Below are positions 53,262-61,684 of a stretch of DNA of 64,000 nucleotides, one piece after another; position 1 is the stretch's first letter; each line of letters opens with the position of its first letter. Origin of the DNA: Bacillus subtilis (lineage in GTDB: Bacteria; Bacillota; Bacilli; Bacillales; Bacillaceae_C); the NCBI RefSeq assembly GCF_008764245.1, contig NZ_VTQV01000013.1, forward strand, positions 1 to 64,000, written 5' to 3'. Under the pieces are notes generated by a model. It was not told the origin of the DNA, did no database searches, and saw only the letters and a list, made by a program, of their open reading frames with translations. Made by a program: the position numbers and the translations under genes.

Positions 53262-53415
53262 AAAGCGCAGGCGGCTGTTTAGGAGCGACAAGCACTTAGA
53301 AGGGGGATTTTTCTTTCCAGGTTCAGGGGGGATTTAGCGGAACATCAGCTAAAGGCGCGACGACTATCGCAACACCTACGGAACTTACATCCTGCGAGTC
53401 TCTTGCCCTTGTCGT
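53262..53415. repeat. Diverged palindromic repeat copy
   Basis: Begins AAAGCGCAGGCGGCTGTTTAG and ends TTACATCCTGCGAG ... CTTGTCGTCCG. The ends fit the repeat family, while the middle is unrelated. Confidence 0.55.
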
Positions 53416-53468
53416 CCGTAACTATACAACACAGTGAGTCTGAATGGCAATTACCTCTGTTTAGAATG

Positions 53469-53496
53469 TGTACAAACGTAATTTTTATGTTATAAT
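53469..53496 (+). promoter_or_regulatory. Promoter of the antitoxin RNA
   Basis: TGTACA (53469-53474), 16 bases and an extended -10 TGTTATAAT ending at 53496, on the plus strand. Confidence 0.6.
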
Positions 53497-53502
53497 AAGC
53501 AT

Positions 53503-53655
53503 ATACAGGTTACAATTGCATACAATAAAAAAGACCGTCCATGCGGGAACATGGAACGGTCGCCAATAGACCGTCCCCGTCAAGAGGGGTTGGTAGCGAG
53601 ATAAAATAATCCCTCACTTACCTGCTAGAGTGCATGAGGGATTATTTTTTATGGT
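53503..53655 (+). ncRNA. Antisense antitoxin RNA of a type I toxin-antitoxin locus
   Basis: The predicted RNA runs from the promoter above through two hairpins (GACCGTCC...GGAACGGTC at about 53531 and a GTCCCC-containing one) to a strong terminator (AATCCCTCA/TGAGGGATT plus a T run at about 53610-53652). Its 3' end overlaps and is complementary to the end of the small toxin mRNA on the other strand, as in txpA/RatA and bsrG/SR4. Confidence 0.65.
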
Positions 53656-53728
53656 TTTTATCAGAAACGATAAACGCCACTAACATCCCAAAGGATATCA
53701 TGAGCGTTAACGCACTAACAATGTCCAT
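53642..53728 (-). CDS. Type I toxin, putative holin-like small hydrophobic peptide
   Basis: A 28-residue peptide, MDIVSALTLMISFGMLVAF then IVSDKNHKK: one membrane segment and a short basic tail, as in TxpA/BsrG-type toxins that damage the membrane. ATG follows GGAGGTGTTGCC. The mRNA has an extended -10 promoter at about 53829 and a structured leader of nearly 100 bases. Its 5' leader (GCATGAGGGAATT) can pair with its 3' end (AATCCCTCATGC), which would hold it untranslated. Confidence 0.72.
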   Translation of the reverse strand: MDIVSALTLMISFGMLVAFIVSDKNHKK

Positions 53729-53828
53729 TGGCAACACCTCCCTCCCGGGAAGTCTCCCATCCGAAGACTTACGGCAGAGCAACAGTGCTACCAAATTCCC
53801 TCATGCAAAGCCGATCTATTGTTCTTAT

Positions 53829-53837
53829 ATTATAACA
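53829..53837 (-). promoter_or_regulatory. Extended -10 promoter of the toxin mRNA
   Basis: TGTTATAAT on the minus strand, about 100 bases before the toxin start; the -35 region is weak. The same extended -10 occurs in the antitoxin promoter. Confidence 0.55.
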
Positions 53838-53914
53838 TAATTAAAATGATAAATGGGCCTATTCCTCTAATAAATATAAGCCGGAAATAGTTCATGGCTC
53901 TTTAAAATTTGTCT

Positions 53915-54165
53915 AGTGTGGGATCTAGCGCAAGCCACGTAGCGACTAGAAAACTTTAGGTGCCTGCTTGCAAGTGAACATCGATTTCCCCATCTCGTAT
54001 AGTATGGATCGTCAAAAGGTACCACGTCCCGTGCAACGTCGCCCCACCCGTTTCCTATGGCGAAAGTTTGTCCGAAGGACCACAGGATGTAGGTCAGAAC
54101 GGCGTGGCGATTGGTGTCGCGTCATTAGCCATTCATCCATCTCAAGATGCTTACGCTTTTGTTTC
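53915..54165. repeat. Composite copy of the palindromic repeat, inverted orientation
   Basis: Contains AGCGCAAGCCACGTAGCGACTAG and AAACTTTAGGTGCCTGCTTGC at the left and ACCACAGGATGTAGGTCAGAACGGCG ... GATGCTTACGCTTTT at the right. Its right end reaches the stop codon region of the membrane-protein gene. Confidence 0.6.
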
Positions 54166-54930
54166 CCGAACATGCCATAGAATACACATCAGCACGGATT
54201 GAATCAATGTCATTAAATAGGCATATAAGAAAAGGACACAGATCACCATTGGGAAGGACCATCCTATATGCAGAACAAGGCTTAAACTGGAGGTGACGAT
54301 ATACATAATGATTACGACTGTAAGTGAAGGAAGAAATGATTTAAATAAATACTTTCTACTTAATTTGAGTGCATCCGGTATATTTACGTTATCGATAACA
54401 ATTGTAAACTCCAAATAAATAAACACAATTCGTAATACTATAAATGTGACCAGTGAAATAAAGGCACCGATATAGGGTAAAAATAACAGAAACAAGGCAG
54501 TCAAACCAATTCGTAATAATTGGACAATGATCTCAAGCAAGATAAATTGCAGCCAATATTTTTTGCCATCTTTTATAAATTGAACAAATGAATACTCTTC
54601 TTTTTTCACAATCCTATATAGGGAACGAATATATCCCCCTTGGAGAAAAGCTCCGAATAAGAGCATGATGATTAGAATAACTCCTAGAAAGGCCGTTTTT
54701 TCAACAGGTCCCGTTAAAAAAAAGAGATTATTCGCAAACAAGGGGATATTCGAAATATGACTAATCGAAGGTAACCCCATTTCTAAAATAAGCTTAACAG
54801 AAACAAAAGCCTGTCCAAAAAAACCGATAAAATACAGCCCTAAAGTAAGTCCGATCAAATCAAATAGGATTGGATAAATAAATATTGTCCAATGTTGATG
54901 AACTGCGCGAATTCCTTTAAATAGCCCCAT
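54151..54930 (-). CDS. Integral membrane protein linked to a two-component system
   Basis: A 259-residue protein with about six membrane segments and a cytoplasmic loop RIVKKEEYSFVQFIKDGKKYW. The segment NIPDALKLSRKYLFKSF recalls DUF975/DUF4013-type membrane proteins, but I cannot place the family firmly. It overlaps the histidine kinase gene by 14 bases, so it is probably either the output of the system or part of the sensing unit. The ATG follows GGAGG. Confidence 0.65.
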   Translation of the reverse strand: MGLFKGIRAVHQHWTIFIYPILFDLIGLTLGLYFIGFFGQAFVSVKLILEMGLPSISHISNIPLFANNLFFLTGPVEKTAFLGVILIIMLLFGAFLQGGYIRSLYRIVKKEEYSFVQFIKDGKKYWLQFILLEIIVQLLRIGLTALFLLFLPYIGAFISLVTFIVLRIVFIYLEFTIVIDNVNIPDALKLSRKYLFKSFLPSLTVVIIMYIVTSSLSLVLHIGWSFPMVICVLFLYAYLMTLIQSVLMCILWHVRETKA

Positions 54931-56329
54931 GTAATGCCTCCGTTTTGTCGTGTTGATCTTTTACTGAAACGAGATGATTATCAATTGGAATCTTGACCCA
55001 AAATCTAGAACCCTTTTCAAGTTCACTTTCTACGCCAATTTCTCCCCCATGGGCATGGACTAGAGCCTTTGATATACTTAACCCTATCCCCGAACCACCA
55101 TAATCACGTGATCTTGATTTATCAATTCGGTAAAAGCGGTTAAACACAAAAGGTAGTTCATCCTCTGAAATACCAATCCCGTTATCTTGACAATAAAAAG
55201 TAAAATCATCTTCACCAATTTCAAATTCCAACCAAACTTCTCCACCTGGTGGTGTATATTTAAGCGCGTTTGAAATAATATTTGTGATCACCTGAATCAT
55301 TCGATCAGGATCAATATAAGCGGTACAAGGAGTATTCGGGTTTACGAAATGCATTTGGATCTGCCGTTGTTTGGCAATAAATAAAAAGCCATCGTATACC
55401 CCTTTCACTAAATAAACTAAGTTCACCTTTTTAATATTTAGCTTAAACCTTGCTCCTTCTGCCTCCGATAATTGTTGAACGTTATGAATCAATCTTGAGA
55501 ATCTTTCGACTTCTTCATAAATATCTTGTAAATTTTTATCGGTTTTTGGGTAAACCCCATCAATAATTGCTTCCAGACGGGTTAAAACAGAAGTAAGCGG
55601 TGTCCGCAATTCATGAGTTAAATCCTCCATCATCTGTTTTCGCCAATTTTCAAGATTACTAAATTCAATTAACAGACTATTGGTGCTATCAATTAATTGC
55701 TTTACTTCCTCTGTTCCCTGACGCGGAACAAATTCTTCCCGGTTTCCCTTCAATATCTTCGCCGCATACTTGGCAGCGCCTTTCAATGGTTCTGCATAAT
55801 ATTTTGCAATCATAAAACTAATGAGAAGGACAAGAAGCCCTATGCTTAATAAAATATAACGCTGTTGATCTTTTAATTTCTTTTCAAGCGTAAAGATCGC
55901 CGGTGAACTCAAATCCTGATCCATATCAAAATAAGCTCGTAAATAGCCCAGTGTCTGACCGTCTTTCACAACTGGTAATTCCACAGAATAGGGATTAGTA
56001 AGTTCAAGATGGCTTAATCCATTTTTATAAATAATCTTATGCATGTCCTCACTAACAAACTCTACCGGAGTACCAAATTCCTTAGCCATTTTATGAAAAA
56101 GCACTTCATTTTCGAAAGTATATTCCTCTTGACTTAAACCTGTTCGAAAAACATAACTCATTTGATACATCTTTTCAGTAAAATATTGCTGTTTATATTC
56201 TATTAAAGCCAGTTTTGTACTGAAATAAAGAGCCAAATAGATACCGAGTATTGTGAAAAACACGACAGAGGCAATGATCATAAACATTGATACTTGTGCT
56301 TTTTTAAAAAAAGCGAGTATTGCGTTCAT
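54917..56329 (-). CDS. Sensor histidine kinase
   Basis: A 470-residue membrane kinase with segments near 15-37 and 158-176 enclosing an extracellular sensor domain of about 120 residues. A HAMP-like region follows, then the phospho-acceptor H239 in DLTHELRTPLTS. The ATPase domain has the N box NIISNALKYTPPGG, G1 DNGIGISEDELP and G2 YGGSGIGLSISKALVHAHGG. It overlaps the response regulator gene by four bases and should phosphorylate it. The signal is unknown. Confidence 0.9.
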   Translation of the reverse strand: MNAILAFFKKAQVSMFMIIASVVFFTILGIYLALYFSTKLALIEYKQQYFTEKMYQMSYVFRTGLSQEEYTFENEVLFHKMAKEFGTPVEFVSEDMHKIIYKNGLSHLELTNPYSVELPVVKDGQTLGYLRAYFDMDQDLSSPAIFTLEKKLKDQQRYILLSIGLLVLLISFMIAKYYAEPLKGAAKYAAKILKGNREEFVPRQGTEEVKQLIDSTNSLLIEFSNLENWRKQMMEDLTHELRTPLTSVLTRLEAIIDGVYPKTDKNLQDIYEEVERFSRLIHNVQQLSEAEGARFKLNIKKVNLVYLVKGVYDGFLFIAKQRQIQMHFVNPNTPCTAYIDPDRMIQVITNIISNALKYTPPGGEVWLEFEIGEDDFTFYCQDNGIGISEDELPFVFNRFYRIDKSRSRDYGGSGIGLSISKALVHAHGGEIGVESELEKGSRFWVKIPIDNHLVSVKDQHDKTEALHGAI

Positions 56330-57033
56330 TTAGCCTGATCCAATATACAATTAAATCTGTAGCCGGCACCAATCTTTGTGACAATATATTTGGGCTCCTT
56401 TGGATCTTCCTCGATTTTTTTTCGTAAATTTTTAATATGAGTATCCATCGTTCGACCATCGCCAATATAGCGGTATCCTTGAACAATATACGATAAATCT
56501 TGACGACTAAAAAATCGCCCTGGCTTTTTTATTAAAGTATCCAATATTTTAAATTCGGTAGAGGTTAATTTCACAGCTTTGTTGTTTACTAGTACTTCTT
56601 GGGTTTCAAAGTTAACGACCAAACTGCCGTGATTAAAACGAAGAATGGTCTCTCTTTCCTTTGTAAACATTTTCATCCGTCTCAATAAAGCATGAATACG
56701 GGCTAGAACTTCCTTAATTCGAAATGGCTTGACAATATAATCGTCTGCACCTATATTTAGGCCATTAATCATATCTTCTTCTCTTGACTTAGAGGAAATA
56801 ATCATAATCGGCACATTGGAAGTTTGCCTAATTTCTTGACAAACAGCTTCTCCAGATAACTTAGGAATCATTAAATCTAGTAAAACCACGTCTACTTTAA
56901 ATTTATTAAACAGCTTAAGCGCTTCCATTCCATCGCTAGAAATATAGACTTGCCAGCCTTCCTTTAAAAAGTACGATTTTAAAACATCACGGATCGATTC
57001 CTCGTCCTCTACAATTAAAATATTCATTTTCAT
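56326..57033 (-). CDS. OmpR/PhoB-family response regulator
   Basis: A 235-residue regulator with a receiver domain (acidic pair in VEDEES, phospho-acceptor D53 in LLDLMIP, Lys in IVKPFRIKE) and a C-terminal winged helix (VKLTSTEFKILDTLIKKPGRFFSRQDLSYIV ... RTMDTHIKNLRKKIEEDP). It is the first gene of the regulator-kinase-membrane protein operon. ATG codons at 57033 and 57027 are both possible. Confidence 0.92.
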   Translation of the reverse strand: MKMNILIVEDEESIRDVLKSYFLKEGWQVYISSDGMEALKLFNKFKVDVVLLDLMIPKLSGEAVCQEIRQTSNVPIMIISSKSREEDMINGLNIGADDYIVKPFRIKEVLARIHALLRRMKMFTKERETILRFNHGSLVVNFETQEVLVNNKAVKLTSTEFKILDTLIKKPGRFFSRQDLSYIVQGYRYIGDGRTMDTHIKNLRKKIEEDPKEPKYIVTKIGAGYRFNCILDQAK

Positions 57034-57230
57034 CCATCCTTTTATATTGATATCAAAAAGTTATAAAGATACCAGTAGATGCCGGTAATGTAACAATAGT
57101 GAAAGTGATGAATTGGAAAAAAAAGAAAGGTATGTACTATAAAATTACCATCTGAATACGATTATGTCAATTTCATTTCAGAAAGCACAAAAGCATAGGT
57201 GTCATTCCGATCAAAAATTGTGACCATTAC
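57034..57230. other. Upstream region of the two-component operon
   Basis: About 200 AT-rich bases that should hold the operon promoter. I saw no clear promoter pair, operator or small gene. Confidence 0.4.
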
Positions 57231-57270
57231 ATAGTAAAACTCGCCTTCTAAAAATAAAGGCGAGTTTATT
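57231..57270. terminator. Terminator downstream of the permease genes
   Basis: AAACTCGCCTT and AAGGCGAGTTT (57237-57267) pair across a ten-base loop, followed by TTACTATG on the minus strand and TATT on the plus strand. Confidence 0.7.
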
Positions 57271-57274
57271 CCGC

Positions 57275-57480
57275 TTTTCTTTGTCCTGCTCCAGCGCCCA
57301 GCGACTAGCAAACTTTCGGTGCCTGCTTGCGTAAGTCAACATCAGTTCGCCCTTCAGTGTCTAACTGCAGGCGGTAGGGGCTCGAGGTCAAATAACTTGG
57401 AATCCAGGAAGGGAAAGAACGCCCTTCCAGATTCCAGAACATTTGCTTGTCGCCCCTGAACAACCGCCTTCCGCTTTTCT
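57275..57480. repeat. Palindromic repeat, inverted orientation, with insertion
   Basis: Left end CCTGCTCCAGCGCCCAGCGA and CTAGCAAACTTTCGGTGCC is the reverse of the 24.0-kb right end. It ends at CCGCCTTCCGCTTTTCTT. The middle carries its own palindrome around CTTGGAATCCAGGAAGG. It lies directly after the MalG-type permease stop. Confidence 0.7.
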
Positions 57481-57482
57481 TA

Positions 57483-58460
57483 TTACTCCACAAGTCCTGT
57501 TCTTTCTACTCCTTCGACAAAGTGGCGTTGGAAAATGGCAAAGATTAGTAATGGTGGAAGGAGCGATAGGAAGCTTGCTGCCATTTTTACTGCGCCAGCT
57601 TCGTATGATGACATTTGCTGCGATTCTACAAAACTTGTTATCACTCGATCTAATGACAGCATTTCACTAGCAAGCGGTAAATATTGTGAGTCTGTCAAAA
57701 ACATTTTTGGTAAATAGGTATCGTTCCAAGTCCAAACGAATGAAAATAAGAACACAACTAAAATGGCTGGCTTGGCGAGCGGAAGCATTACCCTTAAATA
57801 AAATTTAATGGCACTAGCTCCATCAATTTTAGCAGCTTCCTCCAGTTCTTTCGGCTGGGTCATAAAGAACTGACGGAAAATAATGACGAACAGTGAGCCT
57901 TTTACCCCAAATCCTAATAACGATGGCACAATCAAGGTCACAAAACTATCATTTAACCCTAATTTCGTATAGCCAATAATGGTTGGTAAGACGATTACTT
58001 GCGGTGGGATAATAAACGCCATAATCAATAGGCCAAATACTAATTTTTTAAATGGAAATTGCAGTCGGGCAAGGGCGTATCCCGCTAGCCCACATGTTAT
58101 ACAATGGAAGACAGCTGAACTCACTGCCACTACAAGGCTAATTGAAAAGGCCTGACCATAGTGCAAACTTTCCCAAGCGCGCACGAGATGCCCGAAATAT
58201 AAATCAGTTGGAATCCAAGTAATGGTTGGATCAATTAAATCCTTTTCACTCATCACCATGTTGACAATCATCTTCAGAATTGGATTTACATAAATATAGG
58301 AGGTCGCAATAAAAATCGTGTATAGAAAAGCTTTAAAAAGCAACCCTTCATTAACCTCTTTTCCTAAAATCACATATCTAACAGAGGTTAACTTTTGGTA
58401 AAAATAACGCTTGTTTTTTGGTCTATTATACTTTTTAACGGTTTCAATATTTGTACTCAT
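57483..58460 (-). CDS. Carbohydrate ABC transporter permease, MalG type
   Basis: A 325-residue permease with about six membrane segments and the EAA loop EEAAKIDGASAIKFYLRVMLPLAKPAILV near residues 215-243. It pairs with the MalF-type permease upstream. ATG at 58460 follows AAAGGAGG; an in-frame ATG ten codons earlier lies before that site. No ATPase gene is present, so a shared MsmK-type ATPase is likely. Confidence 0.88.
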   Translation of the reverse strand: MSTNIETVKKYNRPKNKRYFYQKLTSVRYVILGKEVNEGLLFKAFLYTIFIATSYIYVNPILKMIVNMVMSEKDLIDPTITWIPTDLYFGHLVRAWESLHYGQAFSISLVVAVSSAVFHCITCGLAGYALARLQFPFKKLVFGLLIMAFIIPPQVIVLPTIIGYTKLGLNDSFVTLIVPSLLGFGVKGSLFVIIFRQFFMTQPKELEEAAKIDGASAIKFYLRVMLPLAKPAILVVFLFSFVWTWNDTYLPKMFLTDSQYLPLASEMLSLDRVITSFVESQQMSSYEAGAVKMAASFLSLLPPLLIFAIFQRHFVEGVERTGLVE

Positions 58461-58473
58461 TGACGGCCCTCCT

Positions 58474-59340
58474 TTAACGTCTTGCGGCATTTTGTTTTTT
58501 CGTAATCCTTACAAAAATGAACATCACAATTAATAAGAAAATGACAATAATCAAGAAATAGATCCATGCAAGTGCACTGCTATACCCGTAATTACCCGTC
58601 CCAATTAAATCGATAATGGGATTAAATGGGAAGGTGAACATATCAACAACCGTATAAATCAAATTTAGGAAAATAAAAGGGGACATGGCAGGTAAGGTTA
58701 TTTTCCAAAAAACCTCCCAGGGATTTGCCCCATCTATCCGTGCAGATTCATAGGCTGAATTCGGGATCGTTTGCCGTCCCGCCAAGAAAATTAGGATTTG
58801 CACACCGGAATACCATAATACCAACACAAAGCGATTTAATAAGGTTTTTACAGGCTGTGCCCATGAGCTATCCCCTAAAAAAGTATCCAAATATCCTCCA
58901 AGTGCAAATTTTTCTAAAAAGCCTAAGCTCCCCTCTCCTTGATTGACAAATTCTGTTAAAAGGTACCCGGTTGTAAAAATAACGGGAAGGAAAAAGATCG
59001 CCCGAAAAAGAAATCTTCCGTGTAGCTTCTGATTTAATAGAATCGCAATCATAAGAGAAAAAATTAGGATGATTGGGATCATTAATACAACTTCTTGGAA
59101 ATAAGGAATTAATTGATCATAGAACTCGGAACTGTTAAACAGGATTTCTCGATAATAACCGACACCATTAAAGTCGTATTGCATCCCCCCAGGAAGGATT
59201 TTCACTTTATGAAAACTCATATAAAATGAAAATCCTAACGGGAAAGCTAGAAATATTAGGAATCCTAGCAACCAGGGTGCGATAAATAAGCTCCCTTCTA
59301 AATTACGGGCAACCTTTGCGTTCATCCTCCTTTTCTTCAT
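58474..59340 (-). CDS. Carbohydrate ABC transporter permease, MalF type
   Basis: A 288-residue permease with six membrane segments and the EAA loop YESARIDGANPWEVFWKITLPAMSPFIFLN near residues 192-221. The first segment follows a basic N-terminus (KKRRMNAKVARNL). It starts one base after the DUF5696-type gene ends; the AGGAGG site lies inside that gene. Confidence 0.88.
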   Translation of the reverse strand: MKKRRMNAKVARNLEGSLFIAPWLLGFLIFLAFPLGFSFYMSFHKVKILPGGMQYDFNGVGYYREILFNSSEFYDQLIPYFQEVVLMIPIILIFSLMIAILLNQKLHGRFLFRAIFFLPVIFTTGYLLTEFVNQGEGSLGFLEKFALGGYLDTFLGDSSWAQPVKTLLNRFVLVLWYSGVQILIFLAGRQTIPNSAYESARIDGANPWEVFWKITLPAMSPFIFLNLIYTVVDMFTFPFNPIIDLIGTGNYGYSSALAWIYFLIIVIFLLIVMFIFVRITKKQNAARR

Positions 59341-59341
59341 A

Positions 59342-61684
59342 TTATCTTCCTCCTTCTAGGATTGTGTAATCCTCTGCCTCTACTGCTAAATCTTCATGAT
59401 GATAAGGCTGCTTATTATAATTCACAACAATGCTTTTTCCATTTTCATAGGTTGTTTTAAATACACCCTTAGCAATCTGTTGATGATCAACAATAAACTG
59501 GTCCTGCACATCTGCCAGCGCCTCATTAAAACTTTGATATTGAGCGGCAATTTCTTCTTCCCACCCCTTATAATAGGTGCTATAGAACCTGCGTAAGGAA
59601 TTAGAATCCATTAATTTTTGTGTTTTTTCATAGGTTAAGATAAAGGACGGGAGCGCTCCGTACTCGATTCCTTGTAAAAAGCTTTCTTTCGTATCTCCAC
59701 CTATATTTCCATAATCAAAGGAATAACTCATTAATCCATGGAGTGCAATTTGGGCAAATGGAATTTTTCGATCAACAAATAAATCATAGGAATAATCATT
59801 CTCCATCTGCCTAAGGTGATTAATGTTCTTCAAGCTGTAGAAATTTCCGTACGTAACCCGGACTTCTCCAAGCTCCTCCTTTGTTTTGGCCATAATATTT
59901 TCTTGAATTTCCTTTGCTTCTTGCCGATCTGCAAAGTGCTGATCATTATAATCCGTTGATAACATGGCGCCAATGCCACTACCATATAAATAGCCATCAA
60001 TTTGCAGTTCCTTCGCTTTTTTGAAATCTTTTAGAATTGTTTTTTCCATAAATTTCGGACTAACCAGGACATTGCCCCCGCCATACTCATAGAATTTAAT
60101 GATGGTCGAGCTTAAATCACGGAGCCCATCGCGATTTGGTCGAAAACCATCTTTATTCGTATTATTAAACGTATAAGAGCTGGCATCTAAATAAACGGCA
60201 AAGCCTTTATTATGAGCGAAATCTACAAATTTCTTCATTCCTTCATTTCCACCGAGCTTTTTCGCTACAGGGAAATGTCCCCCATAATTTTCATATCCCT
60301 TTCTTTGCCAGCCATAATAATGAATCTCCATATCTTCTACACCTAAACTATTGAGCTCTTTCACCATTTGAGTCGCTTCTTCAGTCGTTGTGAGCGAAAG
60401 AAAAGAATCTCTTATAAAACCATTTTTCGTTCCGCCGCCAAGCAGATCTAATTGTAAACGAATATTCTCTGATGCCTCTTGCCTGCTTAAACCTTGGTCT
60501 TTCATTAAATATTCACGGTATTTTGTTGCCATATCCACATACCCTGGATCTTTTCCTTCCAGCATATAATAGCGAACGGAACGATCACCTCTCTGCATCT
60601 CTTCAGAATAAGTGTGAAATCCGGCGAATGTCTTCCGATTTGTCGGTTGGAAAAATTTAAAGCGAAATAAATGTTCAGCTGTTACCCAATTATACTGACT
60701 TAAGGATTGTGACGGCGCAGAAACAATATTGGCATACACATCCCCGTCCTCGATAATCCCTAAAAAGGCATCGTTTCCCGATTTTATGCCAAAAGTCGGC
60801 ATGCGAACAGGTTGTCGATTAGAGAGAGTGGAGTTAGAAGAAAAAGCCAAATCATCTCCATACACCCTCTCCGTATACAAGTTATTTGTGCTTGCCCGGT
60901 CTTTTTGAAATTCAATTAAGGCACCTGGACCATCAGGAAGAAATACATAGCCATTTTCTTTTTCTGAAGTGTCAGCTCCTAGAAAAGGAAATAATCGTAA
61001 GGAAACGAGTCTGCTTTTTGGATCTTTTTTCGCCTCCTCTTTATCCTTTGGAGCTTCTTTTCCATCGACAATGTCATCCGCTAAAATTCGCGTTTCAACG
61101 TAATCGTCAGCAAGTCGTACCTCTACAGGAATGACAAAGCCCATTTTAGGCAAGTCATAGGTAATTTGAAAGCCATTTTCATTTTTTTTATAGTCAACCG
61201 TGCCTCCTTGACTGTTAAAGTTTGATTCCTTCACAACATCTCTACGAACATTAAATTCTACGTACGTAAACATGAAAGGAGATTGCAAATGGACTTGCCA
61301 AACCTCGGATGTCTGTCCCTCTCCCCAACCTTGCGGATTAGGAAATGATCTTAAAACCTTTCCAGATTGTTTATTAGTCACAGTAAAATGTCCACTTTTC
61401 GGGTCCGCTTGTAAAATTAGGTTTTCATTTTCGGCCACTGTTTCAAATTTACTTTCATCTGGAAGGGAACCTACCACTTTATCTGTTCCTTGCGGTACCT
61501 CTGTCTCTTCACTTGCTGCATCATCTGTTGTACTTTCTTCTGTATCTTGATTGTCTTCAGCCACATTTTCTTGGCCTGTTTGCTCCCCTTCAGATGAATC
61601 TGTTTGCGCCATGACGGTTCCTGAGCTGAAGATAAGTAGTAAAGCTAAAAGGATAAGTAGCATCGCTTTTTTCCTAAACATCAC
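59342..61684 (-). CDS. DUF5696-type secreted protein, putative glycoside hydrolase-like barrel
   Basis: A 780-residue protein with a signal peptide (LLILLALLLIFSSGTVMAQ) and an acidic low-complexity linker (about 27-68). A beta-rich domain (about 70-400) holds FMFTYVEFNVRRDVV and GYVFLPDGPGALIEF. A barrel-like domain from about 410 holds MEIHYYGWQRKGYENYGGHFP, GFAVYLDASSYTF, LQIDGYLYGSGIGAMLSTDYND and YDLFVDRKIPFAQIALHG. The pattern matches DUF5696, which is found beside sugar transporters and resembles glycosidase barrels; catalytic activity is unproven. Start GTG 61684 or ATG 61681. Confidence 0.72.
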   Translation of the reverse strand: MMFRKKAMLLILLALLLIFSSGTVMAQTDSSEGEQTGQENVAEDNQDTEESTTDDAASEETEVPQGTDKVVGSLPDESKFETVAENENLILQADPKSGHFTVTNKQSGKVLRSFPNPQGWGEGQTSEVWQVHLQSPFMFTYVEFNVRRDVVKESNFNSQGGTVDYKKNENGFQITYDLPKMGFVIPVEVRLADDYVETRILADDIVDGKEAPKDKEEAKKDPKSRLVSLRLFPFLGADTSEKENGYVFLPDGPGALIEFQKDRASTNNLYTERVYGDDLAFSSNSTLSNRQPVRMPTFGIKSGNDAFLGIIEDGDVYANIVSAPSQSLSQYNWVTAEHLFRFKFFQPTNRKTFAGFHTYSEEMQRGDRSVRYYMLEGKDPGYVDMATKYREYLMKDQGLSRQEASENIRLQLDLLGGGTKNGFIRDSFLSLTTTEEATQMVKELNSLGVEDMEIHYYGWQRKGYENYGGHFPVAKKLGGNEGMKKFVDFAHNKGFAVYLDASSYTFNNTNKDGFRPNRDGLRDLSSTIIKFYEYGGGNVLVSPKFMEKTILKDFKKAKELQIDGYLYGSGIGAMLSTDYNDQHFADRQEAKEIQENIMAKTKEELGEVRVTYGNFYSLKNINHLRQMENDYSYDLFVDRKIPFAQIALHGLMSYSFDYGNIGGDTKESFLQGIEYGALPSFILTYEKTQKLMDSNSLRRFYSTYYKGWEEEIAAQYQSFNEALADVQDQFIVDHQQIAKGVFKTTYENGKSIVVNYNKQPYHHEDLAVEAEDYTILEGGR

